DNA of 64,000 bases. It comes from Pseudolysinimonas_A sp039912695. Lineage in GTDB: Bacteria; Actinomycetota; Actinomycetes; Actinomycetales; Microbacteriaceae. The stretch covers positions 1 through 64,000 of the forward strand of contig NZ_JBDSPJ010000017.1 in NCBI RefSeq assembly GCF_039912695.1, read 5' to 3'. The notes under the pieces are model-generated. The model saw only the letters and a program-made list of their open reading frames with translations, did not search any database and was not told the origin of the DNA. The position numbers were made by a program, and so were the translations under genes. Positions 1-8,245 of the stretch are shown here, piece by piece (position 1 is the first letter of the stretch; the number at the start of each line of letters is the position of its first letter).

Positions 1-525
1 GGCACCGCGATCGATGCCGGAGGGCTCCTCCCCGACCTGCACGACTCGAACTCGTGGACGCAGCACGTGCAGGAAGTCGATCCGCTCGAGATGCTCGAGG
101 TGCAGCTCGCGAACACGACAGCGCCGTTCCTGCTCGTCTCGCGGCTGCGCCCGTCGATGGCGGCAAGTCCGGCACGGCGGAAGTACATCGTGAACGTCAG
201 CGCGATGGAGGGTGTGTTCGGCCGTGGCTACAAGGGCCCCGGTCACCCGCACACCAACATGGCCAAGGCCGCGCTGAACATGCTGACCCGGACCAGCGCC
301 ACCGAGATGCTGACCGACGGCATCCTGATGACCTCGGTCGACACCGGCTGGATCACCGACGAGCGCCCGCACCCCACGAAGGTTCGGCTCGCTGAGGAAG
401 GATTTCACGCTCCCCTCGATCTCGTCGACGGCGCGGCCCGGGTCTACGACCCGATCGTGCGCGGCGAAGCAGGAGATGACCTGTTCGGCGTCTTCTTGAA
501 GGACTACGCCCCAGCCGCTTGGTAA
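1..525 (+). CDS. SDR-family oxidoreductase, 3' part only
   Basis: The frame is open from base 1, so this is the last 174 residues of a gene that begins upstream. The segment fits the second half of a Rossmann-fold short-chain dehydrogenase: a helix followed by a strand ending in IVNVSAMEG (the conserved serine strand) and an N-M-A-K-A-A-L-N helix carrying the active-site lysine. The position four residues before that lysine, normally the catalytic tyrosine, is threonine here (HTNMAK), so ordinary SDR chemistry is uncertain. The nearby VDTGWITDE matches the SDR loop after the last strand. Substrate unknown. No SD or promoter can be judged because the start is missing. Confidence 0.75.
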   Translation, partial: GTAIDAGGLLPDLHDSNSWTQHVQEVDPLEMLEVQLANTTAPFLLVSRLRPSMAASPARRKYIVNVSAMEGVFGRGYKGPGHPHTNMAKAALNMLTRTSATEMLTDGILMTSVDTGWITDERPHPTKVRLAEEGFHAPLDLVDGAARVYDPIVRGEAGDDLFGVFLKDYAPAAW

Positions 526-577
526 GTCGAGCAGCTTCGGAGAAGCATCCGCCCGGAGGCCTTCCTAACATGGGTCT

Positions 578-1021
578 ATGGCAGAGACGAAGAGCACCAA
601 GTCCGGATTCACGGCCGACGAACGCGACGCGATGAAGCAGCGTGCGGCCGAACTCAAGGCGCAGGCGAAAGCCACCGACCTCCGCGTGTCGGGCACGAAA
701 GACGTTCTCGACGCGATCGCCAAGCTCGACGGCACCGACAAGAAGATCGCCGCCCGTCTGCACGAGATCGTGACGGCTGCGGCACCGCAGCTGGTTCCGA
801 AGACTTATTACGGGATGCCGGGCTGGGCCAACGCGGACAGCAAGATTGTTTGCTTCTTCCAGCCCGCATCGAAGTTCAAGGTGCGCTATGGAACCCTCGG
901 CTTCGAGACGGTGTCGAAGCTCGATGACGGCACCATGTGGCCGACCGCGTTTGCGATTCTCGAGCTGACTCCGGCACACGAGAAGGCGATCACCGCCCTC
1001 GTGAAGAAAGCCGTCGGCTGA
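578..1021 (+). CDS. DUF1801 (YdhG-like) protein
   Basis: A 147-residue soluble protein. The N-terminal 40 residues are charged and probably helical; the rest has the DUF1801 pattern, with a helix ending in VPKTYYGMPGW followed by strands containing VCFFQPASKFKVRYGTLG. Members are small and widespread in actinobacteria; some relatives are called iron chaperone-like, but the role is not established. The ATG at 578 lies 52 bp after the upstream stop; the preceding SD is weak. It stands alone between the SDR fragment and a membrane protein, and neither neighbour suggests a function. Confidence 0.7.
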   Translation: MAETKSTKSGFTADERDAMKQRAAELKAQAKATDLRVSGTKDVLDAIAKLDGTDKKIAARLHEIVTAAAPQLVPKTYYGMPGWANADSKIVCFFQPASKFKVRYGTLGFETVSKLDDGTMWPTAFAILELTPAHEKAITALVKKAVG

Positions 1022-1066
1022 ACCCCAACTCGCCGTCACGTCCACTTCCGTGCTTGTCTTGGTGGC

Positions 1067-1909
1067 ATGACGTCGTCGTCAGAAAGTGATCGATCGGGTC
1101 TCGACACCGGGCGTCCAATCGCGCAAGCGGCACTCACCGTCGCGATCAGCACCGTGACGCTCGTGGCCGGAGTCGCGACCTTCAGCCTGGCAACGTCGGC
1201 CGCGACGCTTTCACTCGCGCTTCTCGCCGCGGTAGTCAACCCCATTCTCGGCATCTGGATCCTCGCCGTCGCCCTGATCACCGTTCTGGCTCGCCGTCGG
1301 GATTCTCGCGGTCGAGCGCGCTGGTACATCGGTGCCGGCGTCGCGGTCGCCGTCATCAGCGCGGGGATCAACGTGGCGCCAAACATCGTCTACAACGGCC
1401 CGAGCATCCTGCTCCTCCTCGGGCTTCCGGGCCTCATCTCAATCGCCTCCTTCGCAACCTGTGTCGCTGTCGGGTCGATCGGTGCCGAGAGGCTTACCCG
1501 CGGCCGCTTGAGGCTGCGACCCGGAGCCGTCGTCAGCGCAATCGGCACGGCCCTCTTGGTGATCGGCGGCGCCCTTGTCGTGGCTGTGTTCGGTCAGTGG
1601 GTCCAAACGTCGTTCACCCTCTTCGGGTCGCCTCCCGCCCCGACCGACGCGGACGGTGTGAGATACCTGGTGACCGCAGGAGCTGCGTTGACATTCACCC
1701 TCGCGGCGACCGGGATCGGCTTCGCCCGACGGTCGTTGGCACTTGGTGGGTGGGGAGTCGCCTTCGTTGCCGTTGCACTGCTCACGGCTCTGACCTTTTC
1801 TGTCCCCACCGGACGGTGGTTCGACCAAGACCTCACCCCGCCAACCGCTCCGGGGGGCGGTGGAACAGACTGCCAGTTCGATCCGTCCCAACCCGGATGC
1901 GGCGGCTGA
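1067..1909 (+). CDS. Multi-pass membrane protein of unknown function
   Basis: 280 residues with about seven hydrophobic segments: roughly 20-40 and 45-65, the pair around 82-100 and 105-130, then 150-170, 205-222 and 228-246. A short arginine-rich loop follows the second segment (about residues 73-83). The C-terminal tail is glycine rich and has two cysteines in TDCQFDPSQPGCGG, which could form a disulfide if the tail is outside; the topology is not certain. I do not recognise a family. ATG at 1067 is taken as the start. It is convergent with trpD, with only 15 bp between the stops, so no separate terminator fits. Confidence 0.6.
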   Translation: MTSSSESDRSGLDTGRPIAQAALTVAISTVTLVAGVATFSLATSAATLSLALLAAVVNPILGIWILAVALITVLARRRDSRGRARWYIGAGVAVAVISAGINVAPNIVYNGPSILLLLGLPGLISIASFATCVAVGSIGAERLTRGRLRLRPGAVVSAIGTALLVIGGALVVAVFGQWVQTSFTLFGSPPAPTDADGVRYLVTAGAALTFTLAATGIGFARRSLALGGWGVAFVAVALLTALTFSVPTGRWFDQDLTPPTAPGGGGTDCQFDPSQPGCGG

Positions 1910-1924
1910 CCGCTCGGGGCGTCC

Positions 1925-2977
1925 CTACTTTCGCGTGGCCGCGACCAGGGCGTCGAGTTTCGCGGTGGCGGCGCCCGAGTCAATCGCCTCAGAGGCCAGC
2001 GCGATCTTCTCGGTGAACCGCTCCCGAATGTCGCGCTCCTGCTCACCGGGGTCGCGCGCGAGTTCCCACGCGACCAGCGCGGCGGCGCTGTTCAGCAGCA
2101 CGATGTCGCGCACCGGTCCCGACTCGCCCGCGAACGTCGCGCGTGCGATTGCCGCGTTTCGTTCGGCATCCCCACCCCGCAGCTCCTCAATCGTTGCGCG
2201 GCGAAGACCGAAGTCACCCGGGTCGATGTCGTGCTCGCGCACCTCCCCCCGAGAGACCTCCCAGAGGTGGCTATGGCCCGTCGTGCTGAGTTCGTCGAGC
2301 CCGTCGTCGCCACGGAACACCAGCGCCGCCGCACCACGCGTACGAAACACCCCGACGATCAGCGGCACTTTGTCGAGCGCAGCAACCCCGACACTCGACG
2401 CCTCGGGACGCGCCGGGTTGCAGAGCGGGCCGAGAAAGTTGAAGACGGTCGGGATGCCGAGCTCACCGCGCACCGCGCCAGCGTGCTTGAACCCGGGGTG
2501 AAAGAGCGTCGCGTAGACGAAGGTGATCCCCACCTCGTCGAGAACTTCGGCGACGCGTTCGGGGCTGATCGTGAGGTCAAGACCGAGCGCCGCAAGCACG
2601 TCCGACGACCCGGATGCGGAGGACGCGGCACGGTTTCCGTGCTTGATCACACGTGCGCCTGCCGCCGCCGCCACGATCGATGCCATCGTCGACACGTTGA
2701 CCGTTCCCATCCGATCGCCGCCCGTTCCGGCAAGGTCGACGGCCATCGGATCGACCGGCAACGGGAGGGCGTGCGCGAGTACGGCATCCCGGAAACCGAC
2801 GATCTCGTCGACAGTTTCCCCCTTACCGCGTAAGGCGACCAGGAAGCCGGCCAGTTGCGCAGGTGTGGCGCGACCGGCCATCACCTCCTCCATCGCCCAG
2901 GAGGCTTCGGCGATCTTCAGATCCGCCCCAGCCAACAATTGCGTCAGCAGCGCGGGCCAGGTCAATTCCGTCGGCAT
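1925..2977 (-). CDS. trpD: Anthranilate phosphoribosyltransferase
   Basis: Transfers the phosphoribosyl group of PRPP to anthranilate in tryptophan biosynthesis; cytoplasmic dimer. At 350 residues the length is normal. The glycine-rich PRPP loop GTGGDRMGTVNVST is near residues 84-97, followed by KHGNRAASSASGSSDVLAALG, the anthranilate/PRPP segment, and the RGDDGLDE loop late in the protein. The frame is open further upstream, but ATG at 2977 gives the family's usual N-terminus (helical MPTELTWPALLTQLL) and avoids overlapping the divergent ctaE gene. No other trp gene is nearby, so it is a stand-alone trpD, 43 bp from and divergent to ctaE. Confidence 0.95.
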   Translation of the reverse strand: MPTELTWPALLTQLLAGADLKIAEASWAMEEVMAGRATPAQLAGFLVALRGKGETVDEIVGFRDAVLAHALPLPVDPMAVDLAGTGGDRMGTVNVSTMASIVAAAAGARVIKHGNRAASSASGSSDVLAALGLDLTISPERVAEVLDEVGITFVYATLFHPGFKHAGAVRGELGIPTVFNFLGPLCNPARPEASSVGVAALDKVPLIVGVFRTRGAAALVFRGDDGLDELSTTGHSHLWEVSRGEVREHDIDPGDFGLRRATIEELRGGDAERNAAIARATFAGESGPVRDIVLLNSAAALVAWELARDPGEQERDIRERFTEKIALASEAIDSGAATAKLDALVAATRK

Positions 2978-3008
2978 GGCGTCGATCGTAGCGACCTCGG
3001 ATATCGGC

Positions 3009-3014
3009 CATAAT
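3009..3014 (+). promoter_or_regulatory. Candidate -10 element for ctaE (leaderless)
   Basis: CATAAT lies six bases before the GTG start of ctaE. That spacing would put the first transcribed base at or next to the start codon, which fits a leaderless mRNA, common in actinobacteria. No convincing -35 hexamer is present 16-18 bp upstream, and no SD is correctly spaced. Confidence 0.4.
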
Positions 3015-3020
3015 GAGAGA

Positions 3021-3683
3021 GTGACTTCCGCACCGCTCACCCATAGCTCCGCTGGGGCGCATCCGATGGCCGGGGGCATCAATCGCCCGAACGTCGTCCA
3101 GGTAGGAACCATCGTCTGGCTGGGCAGCGAGGTCATGTTTTTCGCTGGCCTCTTTGCGGTCTACTTCACGCTGCGCTCGACCTCGCCGGAGTTGTTCGCG
3201 GTCCAATCCGGAAAGCTCAACGTCGCGCTGTCCGCGACGATCACGATCATCCTGGTTTCGTCCTCGTTCACGGCCCAGTTCGGCGTGTTCGCGGCTGAGC
3301 GGCTGCAGAAGTGGCGCACGGGCTCAGTCTTCAACCTCGCCAAATGGGGCGTTGTCGAGTGGTTCTTCCTGACCTTCCTTCTCGGCGCGCTGTTCATCAT
3401 CGGCCAGTCCTACGAGTACGCGTTACTCGTCCAAGAACACGTCGGAATTACCTCCGACTCTTTCGGGTCGTCATTCTTCCTCGCGACCGGATTCCACGGG
3501 CTCCACGTGACGGGCGGCCTGTTCGGCTTCCTGATCGTGATCGGACGCTTCTTCGCCGTGAAGACCTTCACCCACAAAGAGGCGACCACCGCGATCGTGC
3601 TCTCGTACTACTGGCACTTCGTCGACGTGGTGTGGATCGGTCTGTTCCTGATCATCTACATCCTTCCCCACATCGGAGGTTGA
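3021..3683 (+). CDS. ctaE: Cytochrome c oxidase subunit III
   Basis: Subunit III of the aa3-type terminal oxidase. The 220-residue protein has five transmembrane segments, the reduced form usual in actinobacteria rather than the seven helices of mitochondrial subunit III. Recognisable parts are NRPNVVQVGTIVWLGSE before the first helix and the FHGLHVTGGLFGFL helix with its conserved histidines. GTG at 3021 is chosen because the N-terminus with AGAHPM and GGINRPN is conserved; the upstream open frame runs through trpD on the other strand. It opens the ctaE-qcrC-qcrA-qcrB operon; an SD, GGAGG, for qcrC is inside its last codons. Confidence 0.95.
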   Translation: MTSAPLTHSSAGAHPMAGGINRPNVVQVGTIVWLGSEVMFFAGLFAVYFTLRSTSPELFAVQSGKLNVALSATITIILVSSSFTAQFGVFAAERLQKWRTGSVFNLAKWGVVEWFFLTFLLGALFIIGQSYEYALLVQEHVGITSDSFGSSFFLATGFHGLHVTGGLFGFLIVIGRFFAVKTFTHKEATTAIVLSYYWHFVDVVWIGLFLIIYILPHIGG

Positions 3684-3687
3684 GATC

Positions 3688-4488
3688 GTGACTCAACGCA
3701 CCGTGACCCGTACCCGTCGCACCGGCCGACGCTCGCCGCTGGCGTCTGTTTCGTTGCTTCTGATCGGCCTTCTTGCAACCGGTGGCGCGTACGCGCTGGT
3801 CACCTCGAGCGCTACGGCGAACACGAACTCCGCAGCCGTCGCTGCAGCATCCGAAGGCGAGAAGTTGTTCCTCGCGAACTGCGCTTCGTGCCACGGCATT
3901 GGAGCAATCGGCAGCGCGGTTGCCCCCAGCCTGATCGGCGTCGGCGCGGCTGCAACGGATTTCCAGGTCGGAACCGGTCGGATGCCGGCCGCCGCGTCCG
4001 GTCCGCAGATCGAAGAGAAGCCATCGCAGTTCACCGACGAGCAGGTCAAGGCGCTTGCGGCCTACGTCGCGACTCTCGGAATCGGCCCTGGCATCCCTTC
4101 CTCCTCTGTACTCACGAGTTCGAGCAACGTATCCGCCGGCGCAGAAGTGTTCCGCGTCAACTGCGCAATGTGCCACAACGTCGCGGGTGCCGGTGGTGCA
4201 CTCACTCAGGGCAAGTTCGCGCCGGCCCTTCAGAACGTTGACCCGGCCCACGTCTACGAGGCGATGGTCACCGGCCCGCAGAACATGCCGGTCTTCAACG
4301 ACCTGAACATCACACCCAAGGACAAGGCGAACGTCATCGCCTACCTTCAGTACCTCGACGACAACCCCTCTCCTGGCGGCCTCGACCTTGGAGGATTGGG
4401 ACCCGTGTCGGAGGGACTTTTCGTCTGGATCTTCGCGCTCGGAGCGGTCGTTGCGGTGACCGTCTGGCTCACCTCGAAGTCCAACTGA
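3688..4488 (+). CDS. qcrC: Diheme cytochrome c subunit of the bc complex
   Basis: The actinobacterial substitute for cytochrome c1 plus soluble cytochrome c: it carries electrons from the Rieske centre directly to the aa3 oxidase on the outer face. Two CxxCH heme sites are present, CASCH at residues 65-69 and CAMCH at 159-163, with likely methionine ligands at M99 (GRMPA) and M200 (QNMPVF). A basic N-terminus and one hydrophobic segment (about 18-38) serve as signal or anchor, and a second helix near 243-262 anchors the C-terminus. The 266-residue length is normal. GTG at 3688 follows the SD in the end of ctaE by a usual distance. Confidence 0.96.
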   Translation: MTQRTVTRTRRTGRRSPLASVSLLLIGLLATGGAYALVTSSATANTNSAAVAAASEGEKLFLANCASCHGIGAIGSAVAPSLIGVGAAATDFQVGTGRMPAAASGPQIEEKPSQFTDEQVKALAAYVATLGIGPGIPSSSVLTSSSNVSAGAEVFRVNCAMCHNVAGAGGALTQGKFAPALQNVDPAHVYEAMVTGPQNMPVFNDLNITPKDKANVIAYLQYLDDNPSPGGLDLGGLGPVSEGLFVWIFALGAVVAVTVWLTSKSN

Positions 4489-4538
4489 GTTTCGAACCCG
4501 CCGACTGAACTTCGACAAGCAGACAAGAGAGCATCGAA

Positions 4539-5639
4539 ATGGCTGACCACGGCAGCGTCGACCACGGCAGCGCCACTCACGGCAGCGTCACTCACGGCAC
4601 CGCGCTCGAGCGTCTCGATGTGCCCGTGGATGCCCCTGGAACGGCCGTCGTCACCTCGGACGGCATCCAGAACCCCGGCTTCGAGCCGTACCGTCCTCGC
4701 GTTGGTGACCTCGATCCCAAGAAGGAACGGCAGAACGAGCGTCGCGTCGCTTGGTACTTCTGGGCTTCGATCGTTGGCAGCGTTTTCGCGATTGTTGCGT
4801 ACTTCGTCTTTCCGATCGATCCGAACGACTTTGGCTCGATTCGCACCAACAACGCGATGCTGGGGATTGGTATCGCGCTCGCTCTGCTCGGTATTGGCTT
4901 TGGTGCCGTCCACTGGTCTCGGTCGATCATGGAGGGCCACGACCTGGTCGAAGACCGCAATGCCGGTCACCCGCCCGAAGAGAAGTACGAGAAGCGTGCC
5001 GGCGCTGCCGCTGTCTTCACCGCCGGCAACCAGGAGTCGGGCTTCACGCGTCGCAAGCTCATTCGTAACTCGCTGATCGGCGCCCTCGTTGTGTCGCCGC
5101 TGCCCGCGATTGTGCTGTTCCGCGACCTGGCCCCAGCCGCCGACCCGGTGGGTTTGCTCAAGCACACGATGTGGGACAAAAACGTCCGACTGACCCGTGA
5201 CCCCGACGGCGCCCCGATCCTGGCATCCTCGGTCACGCTCGGCTCGGTGTTCCACGTCATCCCCGCCGGTCTCAACGATCGCGAAGACCGCCTCGAAGAA
5301 AAGGCCAAAGCCGCTGTTCTGCTGATGCGCTTGAAGCCTGAAGACCTGCACGTTTCGCCGGAGCGCAAAGACTGGAACTACCAGGGCATCGTTGCCTACT
5401 CCAAGATCTGCACCCACGTTGGCTGCCCCGTGGCGCTGTACGAGCAGCAGACCCATCACCTCCTGTGCCCGTGCCACTCCTCGCAGTTCGACATCACGCA
5501 TGAGGCGAAAGTCATCTTCGGACCTGCGAAGCGCCCGCTGCCGCAATTGCCCATCACCGTGGATGCCGAGGGTTACTTGATCGCGCGCAGCGACTTCACC
5601 GAGCCTGTCGGCCCGAGCTTCTGGGAGCGTTCGCTGTGA
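4539..5639 (+). CDS. qcrA: Rieske iron-sulfur subunit of the bc complex
   Basis: Carries the 2Fe-2S cluster that takes electrons from menaquinol. Cluster motifs are CTHVGC at residues 291-296 and CPCHSS at 310-315. Three N-terminal membrane helices (about 70-90, 105-125 and 170-192) are as expected for actinobacterial QcrA, which has three rather than one. Odd: residues 3-22 are four five-residue repeats of [DT]HG[ST][VA] from a 15-bp tandem repeat, giving a histidine-rich cytoplasmic tip before the first helix. The stop overlaps the qcrB start by four bases (GTGA), so translation is probably coupled. Confidence 0.96.
   Translation: MADHGSVDHGSATHGSVTHGTALERLDVPVDAPGTAVVTSDGIQNPGFEPYRPRVGDLDPKKERQNERRVAWYFWASIVGSVFAIVAYFVFPIDPNDFGSIRTNNAMLGIGIALALLGIGFGAVHWSRSIMEGHDLVEDRNAGHPPEEKYEKRAGAAAVFTAGNQESGFTRRKLIRNSLIGALVVSPLPAIVLFRDLAPAADPVGLLKHTMWDKNVRLTRDPDGAPILASSVTLGSVFHVIPAGLNDREDRLEEKAKAAVLLMRLKPEDLHVSPERKDWNYQGIVAYSKICTHVGCPVALYEQQTHHLLCPCHSSQFDITHEAKVIFGPAKRPLPQLPITVDAEGYLIARSDFTEPVGPSFWERSL
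4545..4604 (+). repeat. 15-bp tandem repeat, four copies, at the start of qcrA
   Basis: Units at 4545-4559, 4560-4574, 4575-4589 and 4590-4604 differ at a few bases and encode DHGSV, DHGSA, THGSV and THGTA. The 15-bp period keeps the frame. Confidence 0.9.
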
Positions 5640-7264
5640 CTGTAGAAAATGCCGCGCTCCCCGGCAATGAACCCGAAAAGCCGGAGACGAGCCCCGGCAT
5701 GCGCCTGACCAACTGGGCAGCCGGCTACGTCGATGAGCGGTTCAAACTCTCCGGCTGGGTGCGCGACTACGGTCGCAAGATCTTCCCCGACCACTGGTCG
5801 TTCATGCTCGGTGAGGTCGCCCTCTACTCCCTGATCATCGTGCTGCTGTCAGGAACTTTCCTGACCTTCTTCTTCCAGGCGTCGATGGCGGAGGTTGTCT
5901 ACGACGGCTCCTACGTGCCGCTCAAGGACATCCACATGTCCGCGGCGATGTCGTCGGTGCTCGACATCTCGTTCGACGTGCGCGGTGGGCTTCTGGTGCG
6001 GCAGATCCACCACTGGGCGGCGCTGCTGTTCGTGGCCTCGATTGGCCTGCACATGCTGCGCATCTTCTTCACCGGTGCATTCCGCAAGCCGCGTGAGTTG
6101 AACTGGCTGCTCGGCTTCACCCTCTTCGTGCTCGCTATGGGTGAGGGTTTCACCGGCTACTCGCTCCCTGACGACCTGCTGTCGGGCAACGGCCTGCGCA
6201 TCATTGATGGCTTGGTCAAGGGCCTCCCGATCGTCGGAACCTGGATCTCATACCTGCTATTCGGCGGGGAGTTCCCGGGCACCAGCGTGATCGGAATGTT
6301 CTACAGCCTGCACATCCTGTTGCTTCCGGCGATCCTGGTCGCGATCGCCGGTGTGCACGTGCTGATGGTGTTCGTGAACAAGCACACCCAGTACGCGGGG
6401 CCGGGTCGAACCAACGACAACGTCGTCGGCGTACCCGTGATGCCGGTGTTCGCTGCCAAAGCCGGTGGATTCTTCTTCATCGTCTTCGGCATCGTCGTGC
6501 TGATCGCCGCGAACGTCACGATCAACCCGATTTGGACGTACGGGCCCTACGACCCCTCCCCTGTTTCGGCAGGGACTCAACCGGACTGGTACATCGGCTT
6601 CGCCGACGGCATGCTCAGACTCATTCCATCTGGGTGGGAGTCCGTGATCTTTGGCTTCACGTTCTCGTGGAACATCATCGTGCCCGTGGTCGTGCTGGGC
6701 CTGTTCCTGGTGATCGTCGCGCTGTACCCGTTCTTCGAAGCGTGGGTTACGGGAGACAAGCGTCATCACAACATCGCCGATCGGCCGCGCAACGCCCCGA
6801 CCCGCACCGCGATCGGCGCTGCCGGCGTCACCTTCTACGCGGTCATGTGGGCCGCCGCATCGTCTGACCTCATGGCGACGCATTTCAAGCTGACCGTTGA
6901 GGGCGTCATTCTGGTGCTCCAGATCCTGCTGATCTTCGGCCCGATCATCGCCTTCGTGATCACGCGGCGGGTCTGCTTCGCGCTCCAGAAGAAGGACCAC
7001 GAGATCGCGCTGCACGGCTACGAGTCGGGTCGCATCGTGCGCCTTCCCGGCGGTGAGTACGTCGAGGTCCACCAGCCGCTCAGCGACTACGAACGCTGGC
7101 GCCTGGTGTCGTACAACGACTACAAGCCGCTGATGGTTCGTCCCGACAAGCACGGCCGCATTTCGGTGATCCAGCGCATCCGGGCTGTTGTGTCCAACGC
7201 GTTCTTCGAAGACCGCATCGTGCCGGTGACCAAGGCCGAGCTCGAGCAGCAGTCCCACCACTAA
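5636..7264 (+). CDS. qcrB: Cytochrome b subunit of the bc complex
   Basis: Membrane core of the bcc complex, which oxidises menaquinol at the Qo site. Heme b ligands are likely H125 or H126 with H139 in the second helix region, and H226 with H241 in the fourth; the 15-residue spacing of the second pair is usual in Gram-positives. The Qo motif reads PDWY in GTQPDWYIGF, the actinobacterial form of PEWY. The 542-residue length with a C-terminal extension beyond helix 8 is typical. GTG at 5636 overlaps the qcrA stop. No gene follows on this strand; the next genes are convergent. Confidence 0.96.
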   Translation: MTVENAALPGNEPEKPETSPGMRLTNWAAGYVDERFKLSGWVRDYGRKIFPDHWSFMLGEVALYSLIIVLLSGTFLTFFFQASMAEVVYDGSYVPLKDIHMSAAMSSVLDISFDVRGGLLVRQIHHWAALLFVASIGLHMLRIFFTGAFRKPRELNWLLGFTLFVLAMGEGFTGYSLPDDLLSGNGLRIIDGLVKGLPIVGTWISYLLFGGEFPGTSVIGMFYSLHILLLPAILVAIAGVHVLMVFVNKHTQYAGPGRTNDNVVGVPVMPVFAAKAGGFFFIVFGIVVLIAANVTINPIWTYGPYDPSPVSAGTQPDWYIGFADGMLRLIPSGWESVIFGFTFSWNIIVPVVVLGLFLVIVALYPFFEAWVTGDKRHHNIADRPRNAPTRTAIGAAGVTFYAVMWAAASSDLMATHFKLTVEGVILVLQILLIFGPIIAFVITRRVCFALQKKDHEIALHGYESGRIVRLPGGEYVEVHQPLSDYERWRLVSYNDYKPLMVRPDKHGRISVIQRIRAVVSNAFFEDRIVPVTKAELEQQSHH

Positions 7265-7283
7265 ACGACGGTCGCTGCCTCAC

Positions 7284-7328
7284 GCTTGTTACTTGCCGCG
7301 TTGTTACTTGCGGCGTTGTTATTGTGAG
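7284..7328. repeat. 15-bp tandem repeat duplicating a stop codon
   Basis: Three units at 7284-7298, 7299-7313 and 7314-7328 share a core GTTGTTACTTG. On the minus strand each unit carries an in-frame TAA (7289-7291, 7304-7306 and 7319-7321); the last is the stop of the GNAT gene. The repeat fills most of the qcrB/GNAT convergent junction, and no clear hairpin terminator is seen there. Confidence 0.85.
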
Positions 7329-7780
7329 GGCGTTGCCGAAGGCGTAGGCGTGAAGAAGCGCCTCATGTATTCGGCGCTTTCGTGGAATCCCAGGCGGTCG
7401 TAGAAGCCGCCAGCACGACGGCTCGCAACGGTGAGCTGCGTGACACCGCGGCGTTCGCACTCCGCTTCAACAGCGCGAACGAGCAACGTGCCGTACGACA
7501 GGCCGCGTGCCGCGTCGTCAACGACGATTTCCTGGAGCTGTGCGGAAGGCCCGTTCGTCGCGAGAAGGGGCACAATCGTCGTCAACGCGTAGCCGCCCAA
7601 TTGCGGCGTTCCGTCGTCGACGACGAGCAGAAACACGCTGGGATGTTCCCCGGCGAAATACGACTCGAGCGTCGCATCGTAAGCCGCCCGATTCGGCGCG
7701 AGGGCGTGCCCGAGTTGGAGGACAAGGCGATACAGCGCGTCCTCGTCGCCGCGATGAGCCTCACGAATCGTTGCAACCAT
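7319..7780 (-). CDS. GNAT-family N-acetyltransferase
   Basis: A 153-residue single-domain acetyl-CoA-dependent acetyltransferase. The acetyl-CoA binding motif region lies around LQEIVVDDAARGLSYGTLLVRA, where SYG stands in the usual Q/RxxGxG/A position in variant form, and the closing FYDRLGFHES matches the GNAT motif B strand and helix. Substrate unknown. ATG at 7780 gives the family N-terminus MVATIREA; longer open frame upstream is a shadow of ctaF. It sits between the convergent qcr and cta operons, 11 bp after ctaF, and may be cotranscribed with the oxidase genes by position only. Confidence 0.82.
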   Translation of the reverse strand: MVATIREAHRGDEDALYRLVLQLGHALAPNRAAYDATLESYFAGEHPSVFLLVVDDGTPQLGGYALTTIVPLLATNGPSAQLQEIVVDDAARGLSYGTLLVRAVEAECERRGVTQLTVASRRAGGFYDRLGFHESAEYMRRFFTPTPSATPSQ

Positions 7781-7791
7781 GGATGCTGCGC

Positions 7792-8244
7792 TCAGCGCGC
7801 GAAGAAGCCGCGGTAGTACTCGTACTGCCACCCGATGATCGCGATCACCGCGAGCGGCGCTCCAATGAAACTGATCCAGGTACCGATCGCGAGGCCGAGG
7901 AAAAACAGCGCCAGACCAAACGCCAAGAACATCGGCCACCAGCTCCAGGGGCTGAATTGCCCGACTTCGGGGTCGCCGTCGTCGATTGCGGCGGTCAGGC
8001 TGTCTTCCGGCAGGTCGCCGCCCTGTGCGCGCCGCGTGATCGTGATGTAGAAGCCCAGAAAGAACGAGAGCACAGCGCCTAGCGTGATGCCGACAGTTCC
8101 GACCCACTCAACGCCCTGGTGAGTGATCGGCTGGACCGCGGTTGGAGTGTTCCCGTAGTCGATCAACGACCACACCGTGTAGCCGGCGGCCGAGATCAGA
8201 AAGAAGGCACCGAGGATCCAGAACAGATTCGCGTTGACGCGCAC
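7792..8244 (-). CDS. ctaF: Cytochrome c oxidase subunit IV
   Basis: Small actinobacterial subunit of the aa3 oxidase and the bcc-aa3 supercomplex. The 150 residues contain four hydrophobic segments: about 5-26, 45-66, 100-118 and 120-138. The YTVWSLIDYG segment after helix one and the final WQYEYYRGFF are typical of the family. GTG at 8244 starts one base after the ctaD stop, with GAGAGGTGA inside the ctaD end as SD. This is the third gene of ctaC-ctaD-ctaF. Confidence 0.93.
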   Translation of the reverse strand: MRVNANLFWILGAFFLISAAGYTVWSLIDYGNTPTAVQPITHQGVEWVGTVGITLGAVLSFFLGFYITITRRAQGGDLPEDSLTAAIDDGDPEVGQFSPWSWWPMFLAFGLALFFLGLAIGTWISFIGAPLAVIAIIGWQYEYYRGFFAR

Positions 8245-8245
8245 G

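Noticed and set aside
2978..3136. Upstream extension of trpD
   Set aside because: The extra residues are antisense to the conserved start of ctaE; ATG 2977 fits the family.
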